DNA of 64,000 bases from Gnetum montanum (Eukaryota > Streptophyta > Gnetopsida > Gnetales > Gnetaceae). Position numbers and translations under genes: made by a program. The DNA lies in NCBI GenBank assembly GCA_015680685.1, contig MNCI01034785.1, positions 465,573 to 529,572 of the forward strand, given 5' to 3'. The notes beneath the pieces are model-generated. The model did not search any database, was not told the DNA's origin, and saw only the letters and a program-made list of their open reading frames with translations. This document shows, piece by piece, positions 24,051 through 36,395 of this stretch. The first letter of the stretch is position 1, and each line of letters starts with the position of its first letter.

Positions 24051-24178
24051 ATTTATCAAAAGCATATCAATTGTAGACAATATTTAGGTGAATCTAAAAT
24101 CCAAAAGTGTCTATATGGAGTAGCCAAAAAATAGGAGGGTACCTAGTGGTTAACAACTGATCATGAAAGTAGAACACT

Positions 24179-25087
24179 TTGCATGGAACCAAATATGACT
24201 TAACATGTGCCTATGTTGAAATAATGAATGAACTGGACCAAGTTTATCACCAACTCTTTGATGATGAACCTGATGAAACTTATTGGGAAGAGTTGGAAAT
24301 TCCTAAAAATTTCAAAAAAAATCCCTTAGAGTTGAAAACTCTACCTATAGGCATGGAGTATGCTTTTCATGAAGATAACAAGCTAGTAATAATCAATGCC
24401 AATCTTTTTCCTAAGCAAAAAATGATGTTGAATCTGATTAACAAATGGCCAATAGCCTTTGCTTGGTCATATCCTAAACTCACTGGGATTTATCCTAGGA
24501 TATGTCAGCATCACATCTATAGTGATCCTTTCATTAAGACAAAGAGATATACATAGTGGCATTTGAATCCTAAATTGAAGTAGATCATCAAGGAGGAAAC
24601 TGAACAACTCCTCAAGGTTTGGTTCATCTATCCAATTGTGGATAGTGAGTGGGTTAGCCCACTTGTAATTGTGCCAAAGAAAGATAGAAAGTGGAGGGTG
24701 TTTATTGACTTCAAGTTTTCCAACATGACAATGTTCAAGGTTCATTCCACATTTCCATTTGTGGACTAGGTGTTGTACACTATCTCTAGGCATTACTATT
24801 ACAACTTTCTAGATGGTTATAGTTGTTATAACTAGGTTATGATAGCATCATAGGATTAGGCCAAGACTACATTCACAAGTCCTTGGGAAACTTTTGTATA
24901 TTGAAAGATCCCATTTGGTCTATGCAATGCACATTCAACCTTTTAATGCCTTGTCCTTAGCATTTTTTCAATAGAAAATTAGTAGTGGGATGGAAGTCTT
25001 CATGGATAACTTCTTCACCTATGGTGCTATGTTTGAGTAGGCCCACCTTGAGCAAGTGCTTAAAAGGTACATGGAGATCAACATTTG
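24179..25087 (+). pseudogene. Element A reverse transcriptase, 5' part
   Basis: The linker and RT entry are open at 24179-24556 (DETYWEELEIPKNFK, INKWPIAFAWSYPKLTGI). RT motifs follow: WVSPLVIVPKKDRKWRV (about 24650-24700), IDFKFSNM, then SPWETF (about 24880) and PFGLCNAHSTF (about 24908). The active-site region reads VFMDNF near 24999, with Asn for the second catalytic Asp. Stops at 24554, 24581, 24767 and 24833 are all TAG, at positions where this family usually has CAG. The frame is cut at 25087 by B and resumes at 37314. Confidence 0.9.
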
Positions 25088-26037
25088 TGATGAGTCACGT
25101 TAATTTGGTTGTCCTAATGATGCCTTATCAACATGGCCTTGTCAACTAGGCTTCATTGATGAGGCTTAGTTAATGCATCTTACCATGCTTCAATGAGGCC
25201 TCATTTACATAGTGTTGGTTTTCTTGATTTTTGGCTATAAATATGCACTTGTAGCTACATTTATGGCATAATAGTAGATTGCAAATGTGGTAGAGATCTT
25301 GCATTTTTTTATTTTAAAATTAAAATTTTTCCTTCGAGTGCCCACAGTAGGAGTCATTGAGTGTATAGATCCTTGTTTAAGCATTGTTGTATCTGATCAC
25401 GAAAATGTGTGCAACAGTAAAGATGAGCTTTCTAATAAACCTTGCATCATTCTAGATAGATTAAATATTTTATTTATGCATTCAATGGTTTTAGTTATTT
25501 GTTAAATGTTTTTGATTATTTCATAGATATTTTCCAACAATTCAGTTAATGAAGAAATCAAGTGATATAGATGAAATACATAAGTATGACTGCTTCAAGT
25601 GTACCATGTATTTTCTTGGTAATCCCAATAGTGTTATTGCTTAATATGCCCAGTAGCATAGTGCTTGGTCACTCAACAATGAATACATGGGTTTAGGATG
25701 TGTATGGAAAGTGGTAATGAATACTTATGTTAGGATTAGTTAAATGATTAGTTAATTAGTTAATTTAGATTAGTTAATCAAATTTATTTTTATCTACATT
25801 TCAAGCACCCAACTATAAAACATAAAAATGGTAAAAATAAAATGCCTTATTTACACTTAACCATACTAATGAATGTCATAATTGTAATTGGGAAGACAAT
25901 AATTGACCTTAAGATTAGATACAGTTCCTAAAGGGCTAGTGCACTATAAACAACAAATTCTATGAAATTCAATTGGATTGCATATGAACACTTTTTGATT
26001 CATATGGTTGGGCATAGGGGTACCTCGCTACTCATCA
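25088..26037 (+). repeat. Element B 5' LTR
   Basis: The U3 has repeated caatgaggcctcatttacat-like segments. The TATA box is in ggctataaatatgc (25236-25242), a poly(A) signal AATAAA is at 25434-25439, and it ends ctactcatca. It aligns with 36408-37313; the extra 44 bp lie in the U3 repeats. Confidence 0.92.
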
Positions 26038-26038
26038 T

Positions 26039-26056
26039 TAGCGCTATTACTAGGGA
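26039..26056 (+). promoter_or_regulatory. Element B primer binding site (decayed tRNA-Asp type)
   Basis: TAGCGCTATTACTAGGGA lies one base after the LTR. Against TGGCGCCGTTGCCGGGGA it has six differences, all C-to-T or G-to-A transitions. Confidence 0.85.
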
Positions 26057-26149
26057 CTGTATTTGTGGAATGTGCATTATTTAGGTCTAAGTGAATACCA
26101 TTATATCATTGTATAAACCTAAAGATCAATATCATTCCCACTATACATA

Positions 26150-26382
26150 NNNNNNNNNNNNNNNNNNNNNNNNNNNNNNNNNNNNNNNNNNNNNNNNNNN
26201 NNNNNNNNNNNNNNNNNNNNNNNNNNNNNNNNNNNNNNNNNNNNNNNNNNNNNNNNNNNNNNNNNNNNNNNNNNNNNNNNNNNNNNNNNNNNNNNNNNNN
26301 NNNNNNNNNNNNNNNNNNNNNNNNNNNNNNNNNNNNNNNNNNNNNNNNNNNNNNNNNNNNNNNNNNNNNNNNNNNNNNNNNN
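26150..26382. other. Assembly gap (233 N)
   Basis: Run of N in the leader and early gag of B, between the PBS and the first readable gag codons. Sequence on both sides belongs to B. Confidence 1.
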
Positions 26383-26388
26383 CAATGA

Positions 26389-28130
26389 TAAGAAAAACTC
26401 CACAAAGCTACAAAGGGAAAAATTACACCAACCCCTTGTTCCTACTAGATCAAGAGGACAATGAGGATCCTCCCATGGAAGGTTTCTAACATGAAGATTT
26501 TCCATCCCTTGCTACTAATGCTGAAGGTGTCAACCTAATTCTACGATTGACTATTCATAAATTGGGTTTAGGAAAAAGTGATAGCCAAGCTAGGGACTTA
26601 GGTAAGCATCATAATAGAAATGGATTAAGGATGATGATTGTAATAATTATAAGAGTGATGGCAAACACTATGGGGGTGATGGTGGTCCACCTTCCTCTTC
26701 ATTAGATTATGAAAATTCCTCTTCATCTGATGATTCTCATGGAAATTTCCATCAAAATAATCATGATGAAGGTGATTAGTGAAATAAAAATGATCGTGAA
26801 GGCCACCAAAATCAAAGGGATGGCCAAAATCATCATCAACATCATCAGTGTAGCAATGATGATGAACATCTATTAGAAACTTGAAGTATGCTCAACATTG
26901 CAAAGGTAGTTAAAATCTCAACCAAGCATATGAAGGATAGTCAGATCAAGTGCCTAGATATGAACAATATCCTAGGATTTAAGAGGGAATACAATTCTAA
27001 TCTACAGACACATCTACAAGCTTTTCTAGATGCATGTGCCTTATAGATCATAGTGAATGAGTGAAAAGAACTCAAAATTTTTCCAAGGGCACTCATTAAG
27101 GAAGCTGAAAGTTGGTACTAGCATTTAAAGCTAGAATCTATCCACATATGGAGTACCATGTTAGAACTATTTAATAAAAAATACTAGGCATTCTCCAAAA
27201 TGTCTAATCTGAGAAGGCAAATCCAAGGCTTGAAACAAGGAGAACATGAACCTTTGTATGCTACCATGGATTAATACCACTCCTACACCAATGCCATAGC
27301 CATGGTTACTCTTAAAGAAAACAACTTTGTCACATCATAGATGGGCTTAGAGCAAAAACAAGAAAAACCCGTTGGGTGTATGCTCAAGGAAGGTTGTTTA
27401 AAATGAAAGATCATAAACTCCAAAGGTTAACTAAGTAGGTAGAAAAAGAAGAAGGTGAGCTATGAAAAATGGAAAGTGCTAAAGAGTATAACAGGGATCC
27501 TTCTATTAGAAAATGGGAGTTCCAAATTTGTGATAAGGAGGAATCACCACTCAATAAAGTGGTGAATAGAAAAACCTTGCCCATCCAAAAATCTATCTCT
27601 AATATTTTAGCCAAGGTTGACAATTTATGAGAATATTTGAATGAAAAATTTCAAACTACTTTAAAGATTATTGAAGAATCCAACCAAATCCATCCAAGTA
27701 CCATGTTTAGTAGTTCATCTCCCCTAGAAGTTCTGCAAGTCATGCATCATTTCAACATCACTATTACCCTCTAGAGTACCACCAAACACATTCACCATCT
27801 ACTCAAGGAAAAAGCCCATATTTATATCCTTATCATCCTCCACATTCCTCTACACCTACACCTCCACCTTTAACCCAATTATCTCCTACTCCATCTATGT
27901 AGGGTGAAATTCCTTCAAAGTGTAACAATGAAATGCTACAAGGGTTGTACACGCACAACCAATTTTTCAACCAAGTGGTCTAAATAATCAATCAAGGAAA
28001 CAAAATTTCTTCTAGCCTAGTAGTCCTCTCTAGCCCTTACAAACTACTATAGCTTATCATCCTACATCTCCATCAACCTCATCCTCTACATCAAATACCT
28101 TCAAGTGCCCTTGAAACCAAGTGCTACCTA
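26389..28130 (+). pseudogene. Element B gag (broken)
   Basis: The N-terminal part is open at 26389-26487 (LFLLDQEDNEDPPMEGF). The linker at 26640-26880 is Asp/His/Ser/Asn-rich. The core at about 26885-27350 has SMLNIAKVVKIS, IKCLDMNN, FPRALIKEAESWY, SIHIWSTMLELFNKKY and LRRQIQGLKQGEHEPLY, the usual Gag core order. The C-terminal part is Pro/Ser/Thr-rich with no clear zinc knuckle. Several stops and shifts. Confidence 0.8.
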
Positions 28131-28640
28131 GGATACACACTGTAATGTTAACTCATGCTATTTCTAATTGGATCAAGGCTATCAATCTTCCTACAAAAAG
28201 ATATAGCCTGGGAAGTCTAGTTATTTATCTAAAAATTACTAGATAAGAGCCATGTAAGGCTCTTCTTGATTCTAGTTCTGTAGTTAACCTCATCTCCCAT
28301 GACATGTACAAGGCCTAGAACCTACCACCTCTCAAGAAGAGGAAAATTAATTTAGAATCAATAGATCAATTAAATTTTGTTCCTTCAGGATTATTAGAGA
28401 ACATTGTGACCATAATTTATAGGTGATCTTATCCTACTAATTTCTAGTAATCAAGGTGAAAAATTGCAAAACTGACTTTTCTATCATTATGAAAAGAGCT
28501 TAGTTAAGCATGATTGATGTGTGAATGGGTATAAGGGACTTATCTTTAGAAATATCTAAGGAAAATGAGATAGGAAAAATTGAGAAGAAGCATATTCCAT
28601 GCATCACATACAATGATAATAGGTGCAGTTTCATGCAAAA
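28131..28640 (+). pseudogene. Element B protease remnant
   Basis: LLDSSSVVNLISHDMYKA (about 28263-28317) is the catalytic strand, with Ser for the Gly of D-S-G. LLENIVTIIY follows, and the ILGR-type end is decayed (about 28480-28530). A and C align. Confidence 0.8.
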
Positions 28641-29730
28641 ATATTTGGTCAATCAAGAGTACATACATTAAGGCATGCAATTAGTGTATGCAAGAGATCA
28701 ATATTCAAAAGTTTCTATATGCAATAGCCACAAAGCAGGAGGGCACCCAGTGGCTGATGGATGATTCAAATAGCAACATAATATGCATGGAGCCAACTAA
28801 GAGCCTAACAAGTACATATGTTGAAGGAATGAACAAAATTGCAAGTTCATTCCCAACTCTCTAATGAATATGATGATGCTTGTTGGAAAGAGTTGGAAAT
28901 CCCTAATTACTTCAAGCAGGAGCCCTTAGAACTAGGAGTATGCATTTTTAAAGAATGATAAACTAGTCATCATTAATGATAAACACATTCTTGAACAAAA
29001 ATAAAAGTTGTTGAAAGTGATGAATAAATGGCCAACAACCTTTGCTTTTTCATATGTAGAGCTAACAGGAATCGATCCAAGGATATGCTAGCATCGCATC
29101 TACACCAACCTATCCATAAAGCCTAGAAGGTAGTTGTAGAGGTGGATAAACACCAAATTAAAGCAAATCATCAAGGAGGAGATAGAAAAAATTCTTAAGG
29201 TGGGGTTCATCTATCTAATCATGGATAGTAAGTGGGTTAGCCCACTCATAATTGTACCAAAGAAGGATGGAAAATGGCGAGTTTGCATTGACTTTAGGCT
29301 ATTAAATATGGCAATGTTTAAGGATCACTTTCCTTTGGCATTTTTGGATCACGTATTAGACACCATATTTAGGCATTGTTATTATAGCTTTTTGGATAGT
29401 TATAGTGGCTATAACCAAATCCAAATTGCACTCAAAGATCAAGCCAAGACAACATTCATGAGTCCTTGGGGGACTTTTGCATATTGTGAAATGCCATTTG
29501 GCCTATGCAATACCCTTGCAACATTTCAATACTTGGTCCTTAGTATTTTTCAATAGAAAATTGGTAGTTGTGTTGAAGTCTTCATGGATGACTTCTCCAC
29601 CTATGGATCTACTTTTGAGTAAGCCTTGGACTAACTTGAGCAAGTGTTGAAGAGATATGTTGAGACAAATATACAACTCAATTAGCAAAATAACCATGTC
29701 ATGGTTCAATAAGAAATTATGCTAGGGAAT
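28641..29730 (+). pseudogene. Element B reverse transcriptase
   Basis: The RT domain is best preserved in an open stretch at 29200-29556: WVSPLIIVPKKDGKWRVCID, FPLAFLDHVLDT, SFLDSYSGYNQIQIAL, KTTFMSPWGTFAY and MPFGLCNTLATFQ. The catalytic FMDDF is intact at about 29584-29598, after one stop. RT copies the element RNA into cDNA. TAG stops at 29131 and 29137 stand in a segment where relatives have Gln. Downstream ETNIQLN aligns with the junction of A at B's insertion point. Confidence 0.92.
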
Positions 29731-30419
29731 CAAATTTCACAAAAAGGGACTAAGGTAGACCTAGAAAAGATAAGGGTCATCCAAGGAATAGCACAACAAC
29801 CAGAGATTGTTAAAGATCTTTGATCATTCCTTGGACACATTGGTTACTACCAACAATTTATTGAGAATTTCTCTAAGATTGCAAAGTTGTTGGTAGAGAT
29901 TACAAAGAAATATGCACCTTTCATTTAGATTAAGGAATGTGAACATGCATTCCAACAACTAAAAGAGAAACTTGTAGAAACACCAATCCTATCAGCACTA
30001 GATTGGTTCAAACCATTCCATATCATGATAAATGCATCTAACTATGCTTTGGGAGTAGTGCTCATGTAGATGGATAATAAGAAACATCCATACTCGATCC
30101 ATTGTGCACCTCAAAGAATTGTGGGAGCATAGTTAAATTACAACATCATGGAGCAAGAATTAATGGTAGTGGTATATGCACTAGGAAATTTCTATCACTA
30201 TGTACTTAGTTACAAATTATTTGCACATATGGACCATATTGCAATTCACTTCCTCATGAATAAGAAGATAGTAAGCCCTCATGTTATATAGTGGTTTGTG
30301 ATCTTGCAGAAATTTGATCTCACTATGGTAGATTGAAAAATGACCAAGAATGTGGTCATTGAATAGCTCTCTTGCTTAAGATGGGATAATAAAGAGGAGG
30401 AGAGCCCACTCTCTAATTA
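29731..30419 (+). pseudogene. Element B RNase H
   Basis: The connection segment has SFLGHIGYYQQFIENFSKIA. RNase H follows with FHIMINASNYALGVVL (the catalytic DAS reads NAS), YNIMEQELMVVVYAL (catalytic Glu kept) and the HMDHIAI strand where relatives have a THDH-like motif. RNase H removes RNA from the hybrid. A few stops. Confidence 0.9.
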
Positions 30420-31740
30420 GTTTCTAGACGAACTCCTCTTTATTGGAGTAATAAGTAAACAAATGCCTACAAAAGCAATATGGTATAATGGCATCCTCAC
30501 ATATCTTCTCACTCAAGAGATGCAACAAGACTTGGATTTTAGGAAGAAGCAACAATTTCTTCATCAAGCCAAATACTTCATGGAAATAAATGGACACCTT
30601 TACAAGGTGTGTGTTGATGGCTTGATTCGTTAGTGTGTCCTTGATTAAGATCAACTATGAATTCTCTAAGATTCTCACAAAGGGCCTTCCAGAGGCCACT
30701 ATGCAAGGAGATGCACCATCATAAAAATCCTAATGACAAGATACTATTGGACTACAATCTTTAAGGATGCCCACTAGTTTGTCAAGTCTTGTGAATGTTG
30801 TCAACATGATGGGGAGATGACCACTCTCATGGACAGTCCTCAATAGTGGATTCAACCACTGGAACCTTCCAACATATGGGGTGTTGACTTCATGGGTTCC
30901 ATCACATCCATGTCTAACAGGAAGGCATATATTATAGTAGCAGTTGACTATTACACAAAATGGATAGAAGCAGTAGCTATTACTAATTTTACATCATCCA
31001 CTACTATCAAATTTATACAATAAAATATAGTGAATAGGTTTGGGGTGCCATGTTCACTAATTTATGATAATGGAACTCATTTTAGTAGTGCCACATTTAG
31101 AAAATTAATGTAACTCTTGGGGGTAGAACATAGATTAACAACACCTTACCACCCCAAGCCAATAGTCAAGTAGAGTTAACCAACTGAAAGATTACAAAAA
31201 ATCTATCATGGACCATTAACAAATATAGGAAGGACTGAAGTACAAAACTTAACAATGCTCTATGGGCTTATTGTTTAACTTGGAAACTTCCTATTGGCTA
31301 TTCTCACTATGAGTTAGTGTATAGAAAACTTTCAATGCTCCCAATTTAATCTAACCTCTGTACACTCTTAAGATCCTATGATCTAAACCTTGACCTAAGC
31401 CTAGCATAGAAGGAAATATTAATCAATCTATATGCGCTACATGAAAATCAATTAGTGGTCCTATCCTTGAATGAGATGAACAAAGAATTCAGTAAGCAAT
31501 GTCATGACCTTAGAATCAGGAAAATAAAACTTCACCTAGAAGATAAGGTTCTTTACTGGAATCTCACACATGTAATCCAAAATAAAAAATTCCAAACATT
31601 TTGGGAGGGACATTATATAATTGATCAAACATTTTCATTTGGGGCTATGATAATCTACAAACCTAACAACCCAAATAAAAAGTAGTTGGTCAACATCTAA
31701 CAAGTAAATCCTTTTCTAGCACCAAGATAGGCCAAAGTAA
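30420..31740 (+). pseudogene. Element B integrase
   Basis: The zinc-binding HHCC domain is near 30675-30810: HKGPSRGHYARRCTIIKIL, RYYWTTIFKDAH and CECCQHDG. The core has WGVDFMGSITS (first Asp kept), VDYYTKWIEA and IYDNGTHFSSA (second Asp kept). The third acidic residue region is scrambled after TTPYHP. The C-terminal part is broken. LHLEDKVLYWN (about 31525-31560) is the start of the C-terminal barrel. Integrase joins cDNA to the chromosome. Confidence 0.9.
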
Positions 31741-33351
31741 ATGTCACCTCAACACATGAACAACCATGTTCTATTTTTTTGAATCTCCTCCTTCCAACTT
31801 AGTCATGGGAGAGATGGCCATCTATGCTAACCATTGCCATGGCTTCTTACTTTTCCTACCTTTTTATTTTTCACATTTTTGGATTTTTCAAATGTTTCTA
31901 ATTTTATACCACTTTTAGTACCTTTGAAATTTCTTGATAATTTTACATTTTCTTATATATTTTTCTTTTTTTGATTTTATTTAAGTATGATATTTTTTCA
32001 TTTTATCTAATATAAATCACTTTATTTTCATAGGACATAGTGCCACTGGTGCTATTTACTAATAATGGTCTATGCTTAATGTGTGATTGTTGATGTCTGG
32101 TTTCTATTTTTGAATTCTAATGTTGAATGACTCTGACATGGTTTAATTTTCATGGAATAGGCAATGAGTCCACATCATCCGCCCATCCAATGAACTCTAT
32201 GGTTTTCATTATTCTATGAATTTGAGTTACCTTTTCATTAAAAAAAAACTTTTAATCAGTTGGTAACCTTGGTAGTTTTGAAATTATGAAGGATTCAAGT
32301 TCTATGTTATGCTGTAGGGATGGATTAAACTCAAGTTCTATGTTATGCTTCATGGCATGGTTTGATGTGTTTCAATTCTTAAATGAATTCTTTTGATTTG
32401 GTCTTTAAATTTTCATGATCATTAATTGATTGTGCCCACAAACCCTTCAGTTGAGGTTATGCAAGGGAAAAAGGGGCATGAGTCTACTATGGGGAGAACC
32501 CACTTGGATAGCTCTTAGCTTGGTTAATTAATGTTCCTTACCTTTAACATCACTACAATCCTACCTTTTGTATTTTCCATTGCGTAAACCACTCAGTACT
32601 CCGCAATCTTTCATTTCATTCATTAATCACTAAAATTCTACATTTTTTTCAATTTTTTCAAATTTATGATGTTCAATACCCTCTTCTCATGTTTTCATAG
32701 TATTTGTAGCCTTTTGAGCTTTCATTTGACCATGATTTCATCTAGAAATTCATTGTATTTTAAAATTTTGACCAAGTCAATAGTGGTCATTGACTGCATC
32801 AACGAGGCCTCATCTACATAGCTGATTGTGTTGACGAGGCCTCATCTACATAGCTGATTATGTCAATGAGGCCTCACCAACATAGTGCTTAGATCCTATA
32901 TATACTACCAAATACTTTGAAATCTTTTGCAAATTGCTCATAACACATGGGGAATTTTTGACCTTCCAGAGCTTATAACTTCTAAACTATTTGTCCAAAT
33001 TACTCTATTCTTCAATCCTATGCTTACCAGAGGTAAGATCTTTATTGTGGATGCCACAAACCTTAAGGTTTCTAATGAAAAATTGATGAAATGTTTTGAA
33101 AATTTTCCTAACTTCCCCAATAGTTTAATAACCTTAACCATATATAAACATCAACTTTTTCCCAATTTAACCGTTCCAAAAACCTCTAAGATGAATTATT
33201 AATAATAATACAAAAATAAATGATAATATAATTAATTAAATCAACCATAATCACAACTTAGCCAAGTGTAACTATCATCAAGAGATAAGGTATCCTAATT
33301 ATTTTAAGGTTACACAATGATTGCTAATCCATGGTCTCAATGTCGTTACAA
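31741..33351 (+). other. Element B spacer between integrase and ORF3
   Basis: AT-rich, non-coding. T-rich tract at 31850-31990; conserved block tatgcaagggaaaaagggg at about 32458 (also in A near 42260). A triple repeat (32797-32892) is followed by tatatatac at about 32898. Confidence 0.7.
32797..32892 (+). repeat. Triple ~32-bp repeat resembling B LTR U3
   Basis: Three units carry the core gacgaggcctcatctacat, then agctgatt. The LTR U3 has caatgaggcctcatttacat followed by agtg (about 25192) and related copies, with the LTR TATA about 45 bp further on. Here cctatatatactacc follows in the same relative place. Confidence 0.8.
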
Positions 33352-36200
33352 ATAGCACCTAAACAAAAGCATCCACAAGAATGAGAACCCTCACAACCAT
33401 GGGAGAAATGACCTAGAGCTAGAAGGGGCCAACAAGAACAAGACTAAGAACTACCAGAGGTAACCCATGTAATGGACCTCTTTGGAAGGACCCTAAAGTG
33501 GAATCCATCCTACAGATTCCAGAGGAAGAAGTGCTAACCAAATAATCACAAAGAGGGAAAGTGCTTGGACTCGTGCCAAGGCTTGAGATCACATTGACTC
33601 AAGCCTACCTAGACATCATTCATTCCCAAGACATTCAAAGATTGGTTCTTTAAGAGATCAACCTTGGGCCATTTTTGGACAAAGCTACAGAGGATGTCAA
33701 GACACAACTGTAGATCTCTTCAATGTGGCTAGTCATCATGTCCAATGGGGAATAGTACATGGGAGAGACTTACCTCTTCTAGAGTAGCAGAAGGTTGAGG
33801 TTCATTTTCAAGATTAAGGACATTAAAGTGGCCTACTTGGTAGAAGCAATTGCATAGGCACTTAGGTTACCTAGTACAGGAATGCAGCTAGCTAAATTGT
33901 CTACAAAAGGTGATCCTCAGGACAAAATGGAGTGGACCCCATGATGTTACTAGGTAGATTGTAAGGAATATGGTGCACTCACACTAGCTAAGTAGATTTA
34001 TTTCAAGATTTTAGCCTTTCACCTTAATCAAACAATGAGGCAAATAAAGGTGACTACTTTCTCCACCCAAGCATGCACTACTTTGGAGATTGAAAAATTT
34101 TTCATAGAAAATAAACATGGAAGGAAGACCCTACCCTTTTCATGTCTCATTAGAAAACTTTGAAAAAGTTCAAGAATTATTTGCCACTCTAACAACACTC
34201 TTAGATATGTTTCCTTGGCCTCATGGGCAGAAATCATGAAGGATGAAATGCTAGTAACAACTTAAGAAAAGAAGCTTCCACCACCACCACCCACTCAGGA
34301 AACAACATTAGAGAACCATACAACTATTGAACATCTATAGAAAATCCAAGAATATCTCTTAAGTGAACAAGAGTAACAAGAAGGAATGAGTGGGATAAAT
34401 CCATCTATGTATCAGCTAATAATGAGTCACCTTAATGAGGTGGCCTAAACAATTAGCTAGATGGAGAGAGGTGGTTCCATTTTCTTTGTCCAAAGAATAC
34501 AACCTTCAAGGTTGGATCCCAATGATCAAGAGGTGATGGTTTCATTAGCAACACATCATCTATTTCCAGAAATCTTTGGAAATGCCACCACCTTCTCAAT
34601 GAGATTGGAGGAAGGTGAAGAGGAAACTATCTTGGTGATGTAGCACCATCGGTAGGAGATAGTAACAAAAGTGGTAGATGACTATGTAGCTAAAGCATTA
34701 AATTCACTTGTGGCATCTATACTATATGTATTTTCACTCCAAGATGTGAAAATGTCAATAGGCATGGTTAGTGAAAATTTAAATGTAGCTCAACATGAAA
34801 AATTGTTGGAAAAACTAGTAGGAATTAGGCAACTGACTTTAGACATCTTTGATATTTTGAAGAACATCACCACAACCTAGTTAGAGCTACTAAATGCAAG
34901 GGGCAGATGTATTATTTTGGAGTGGGAACTAGAAATGGCCAAAGAACAAAATCAACACTTGGACATAGAGGTTATTAAACTTTGTGCCTAACTTGCAGAA
35001 TAAACATTCCTCAGCACAGTAGTGACAAGAGATGAAGCTATCAAACAGCTTCAAGAATGATTTTAGAAGGTTGAGGAGTAGGCAATGACATCCATCTTTA
35101 AATGGTCCATAGAAAAAGCTAAAACACACTTAATCAAAAAGAACTTGAATCAAATGCACTAGGAGAATGAAGCATTGACCGCACAAAATCATCGCCTGTG
35201 AAATGTTGATACTCAAAAAGATCAAATGTAAAAATTTATTCATAAACAGTAGGAGCATCTTGCCATGGTAAATACTAAACTTAGGAAATTGACCATGAAT
35301 AATTATAATCTATTAATGGAGGAGGTATGCACCTTGCAACAAAATTCTACCATCGAGATCGTTGCCTGCAAGAATGAAGCTCTCAAATTCGAGAAAGTAA
35401 AAAATCACTATATGGACAAGGTTTATTTGCAAAAGGAAGTAAATGAAAAATAAATCTAGATGGTAAAGGTGAAAATGAATGAAGCCCTCCAGCAACTCCA
35501 AAAAAAAAAGAGAGATGTGGTAGCCCATCCTTGATGGGATTGACACCTATAAAAAAGTGGAGATCACTTAAAGGAGTTGCAAATCAAGGAGACGAAAGAG
35601 TACATAGAGTTGTCCAATATCTATTATGAAAACCTAGTAATGCTAACTACCATATGATCATAGTAGAAGATAGGAAAACAAGTGGCTAACTCATATCTAC
35701 TATACAAGGCTAAGTTCAAGCATCACAAAGACACCAAGCAGAAGCTTGAGATTGTTAATGCTGAACTTGAAGTTCTTAGAGCACGATTCAAAGATCAATG
35801 ATCTATCACTGAGAACTTAGCTAGATGGATGAATGATTACTAGAAGCTAAATAATATAGTCAAGGTGTTTGACATTGAACACAAATAGTCTGCTGCCTAG
35901 TTTGTTAATGCCAAGGAGTTATTTCCAACAATCTTGTGTCCTTGGGATGTGCTTGTTCTAACCTACATTAGGGGAGTTGCATGGATGGTGCATGATCCTA
36001 GGACTAAGGAGGAGAAAATGAAAGAACTATAAGATTCTTTCCACCTCTTGCCTAAAGTTTCAATAGTAGCAAGACAACTGCATCCACCTCAACCACCACC
36101 AGTGCATGAATTTGGTGAAGGTCCCTCAAAACATTAGAAATTACCACCACTTGCGACTATTTGATCTTCTCCAACAAGCTTCACACCATCAAGGAATGTG
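33352..36200 (+). pseudogene. Element B ORF3: long coiled-coil ORF after pol
   Basis: It begins IAPKQKHPQE (ATG decayed to ATA; A has ATG). The N-terminal domain has VMDLFGRTLKWNPS, matched in A by NLFGRSLKWN in another frame. The middle domain (about 33980-34250) resembles A and C. From 34461 to 35455 one frame runs with only scattered stops and reads as amphipathic, Leu/Glu/Lys-rich, coiled-coil-like sequence (LLEKLVGIRQLTLDIFDIL, LMEEVCTLQQN). The C-terminal block has ELFPTILCPWDVLVLTYI and VHDPRTKEEKMKEL, then a Pro-rich tail. No enzyme motif and no obvious membrane segment. It occupies the Athila env-like position; function unknown. Confidence 0.7.
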
Positions 36201-36395
36201 TTTTTTTATTTTTTAAGATTTGAATCATGGTGTTTAATTTTATGAGTCCTAAACATCTTCATTTTTTGTAATGTGTTGATCTATATACTCCACTTTTTGT
36301 CAAGTCAATTAGTTTGTTTTATGTGTAGAAAAGTCAGTCAATAATCCCATGCCTTCCCAATTTTGTAACAAAACTCAAGGACACATGTCCATTCA

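Noticed and set aside
26091-26505. Frames of 99-132 codons at the gap
   Set aside because: Most codons are N; only the gag piece from 26389 is real.
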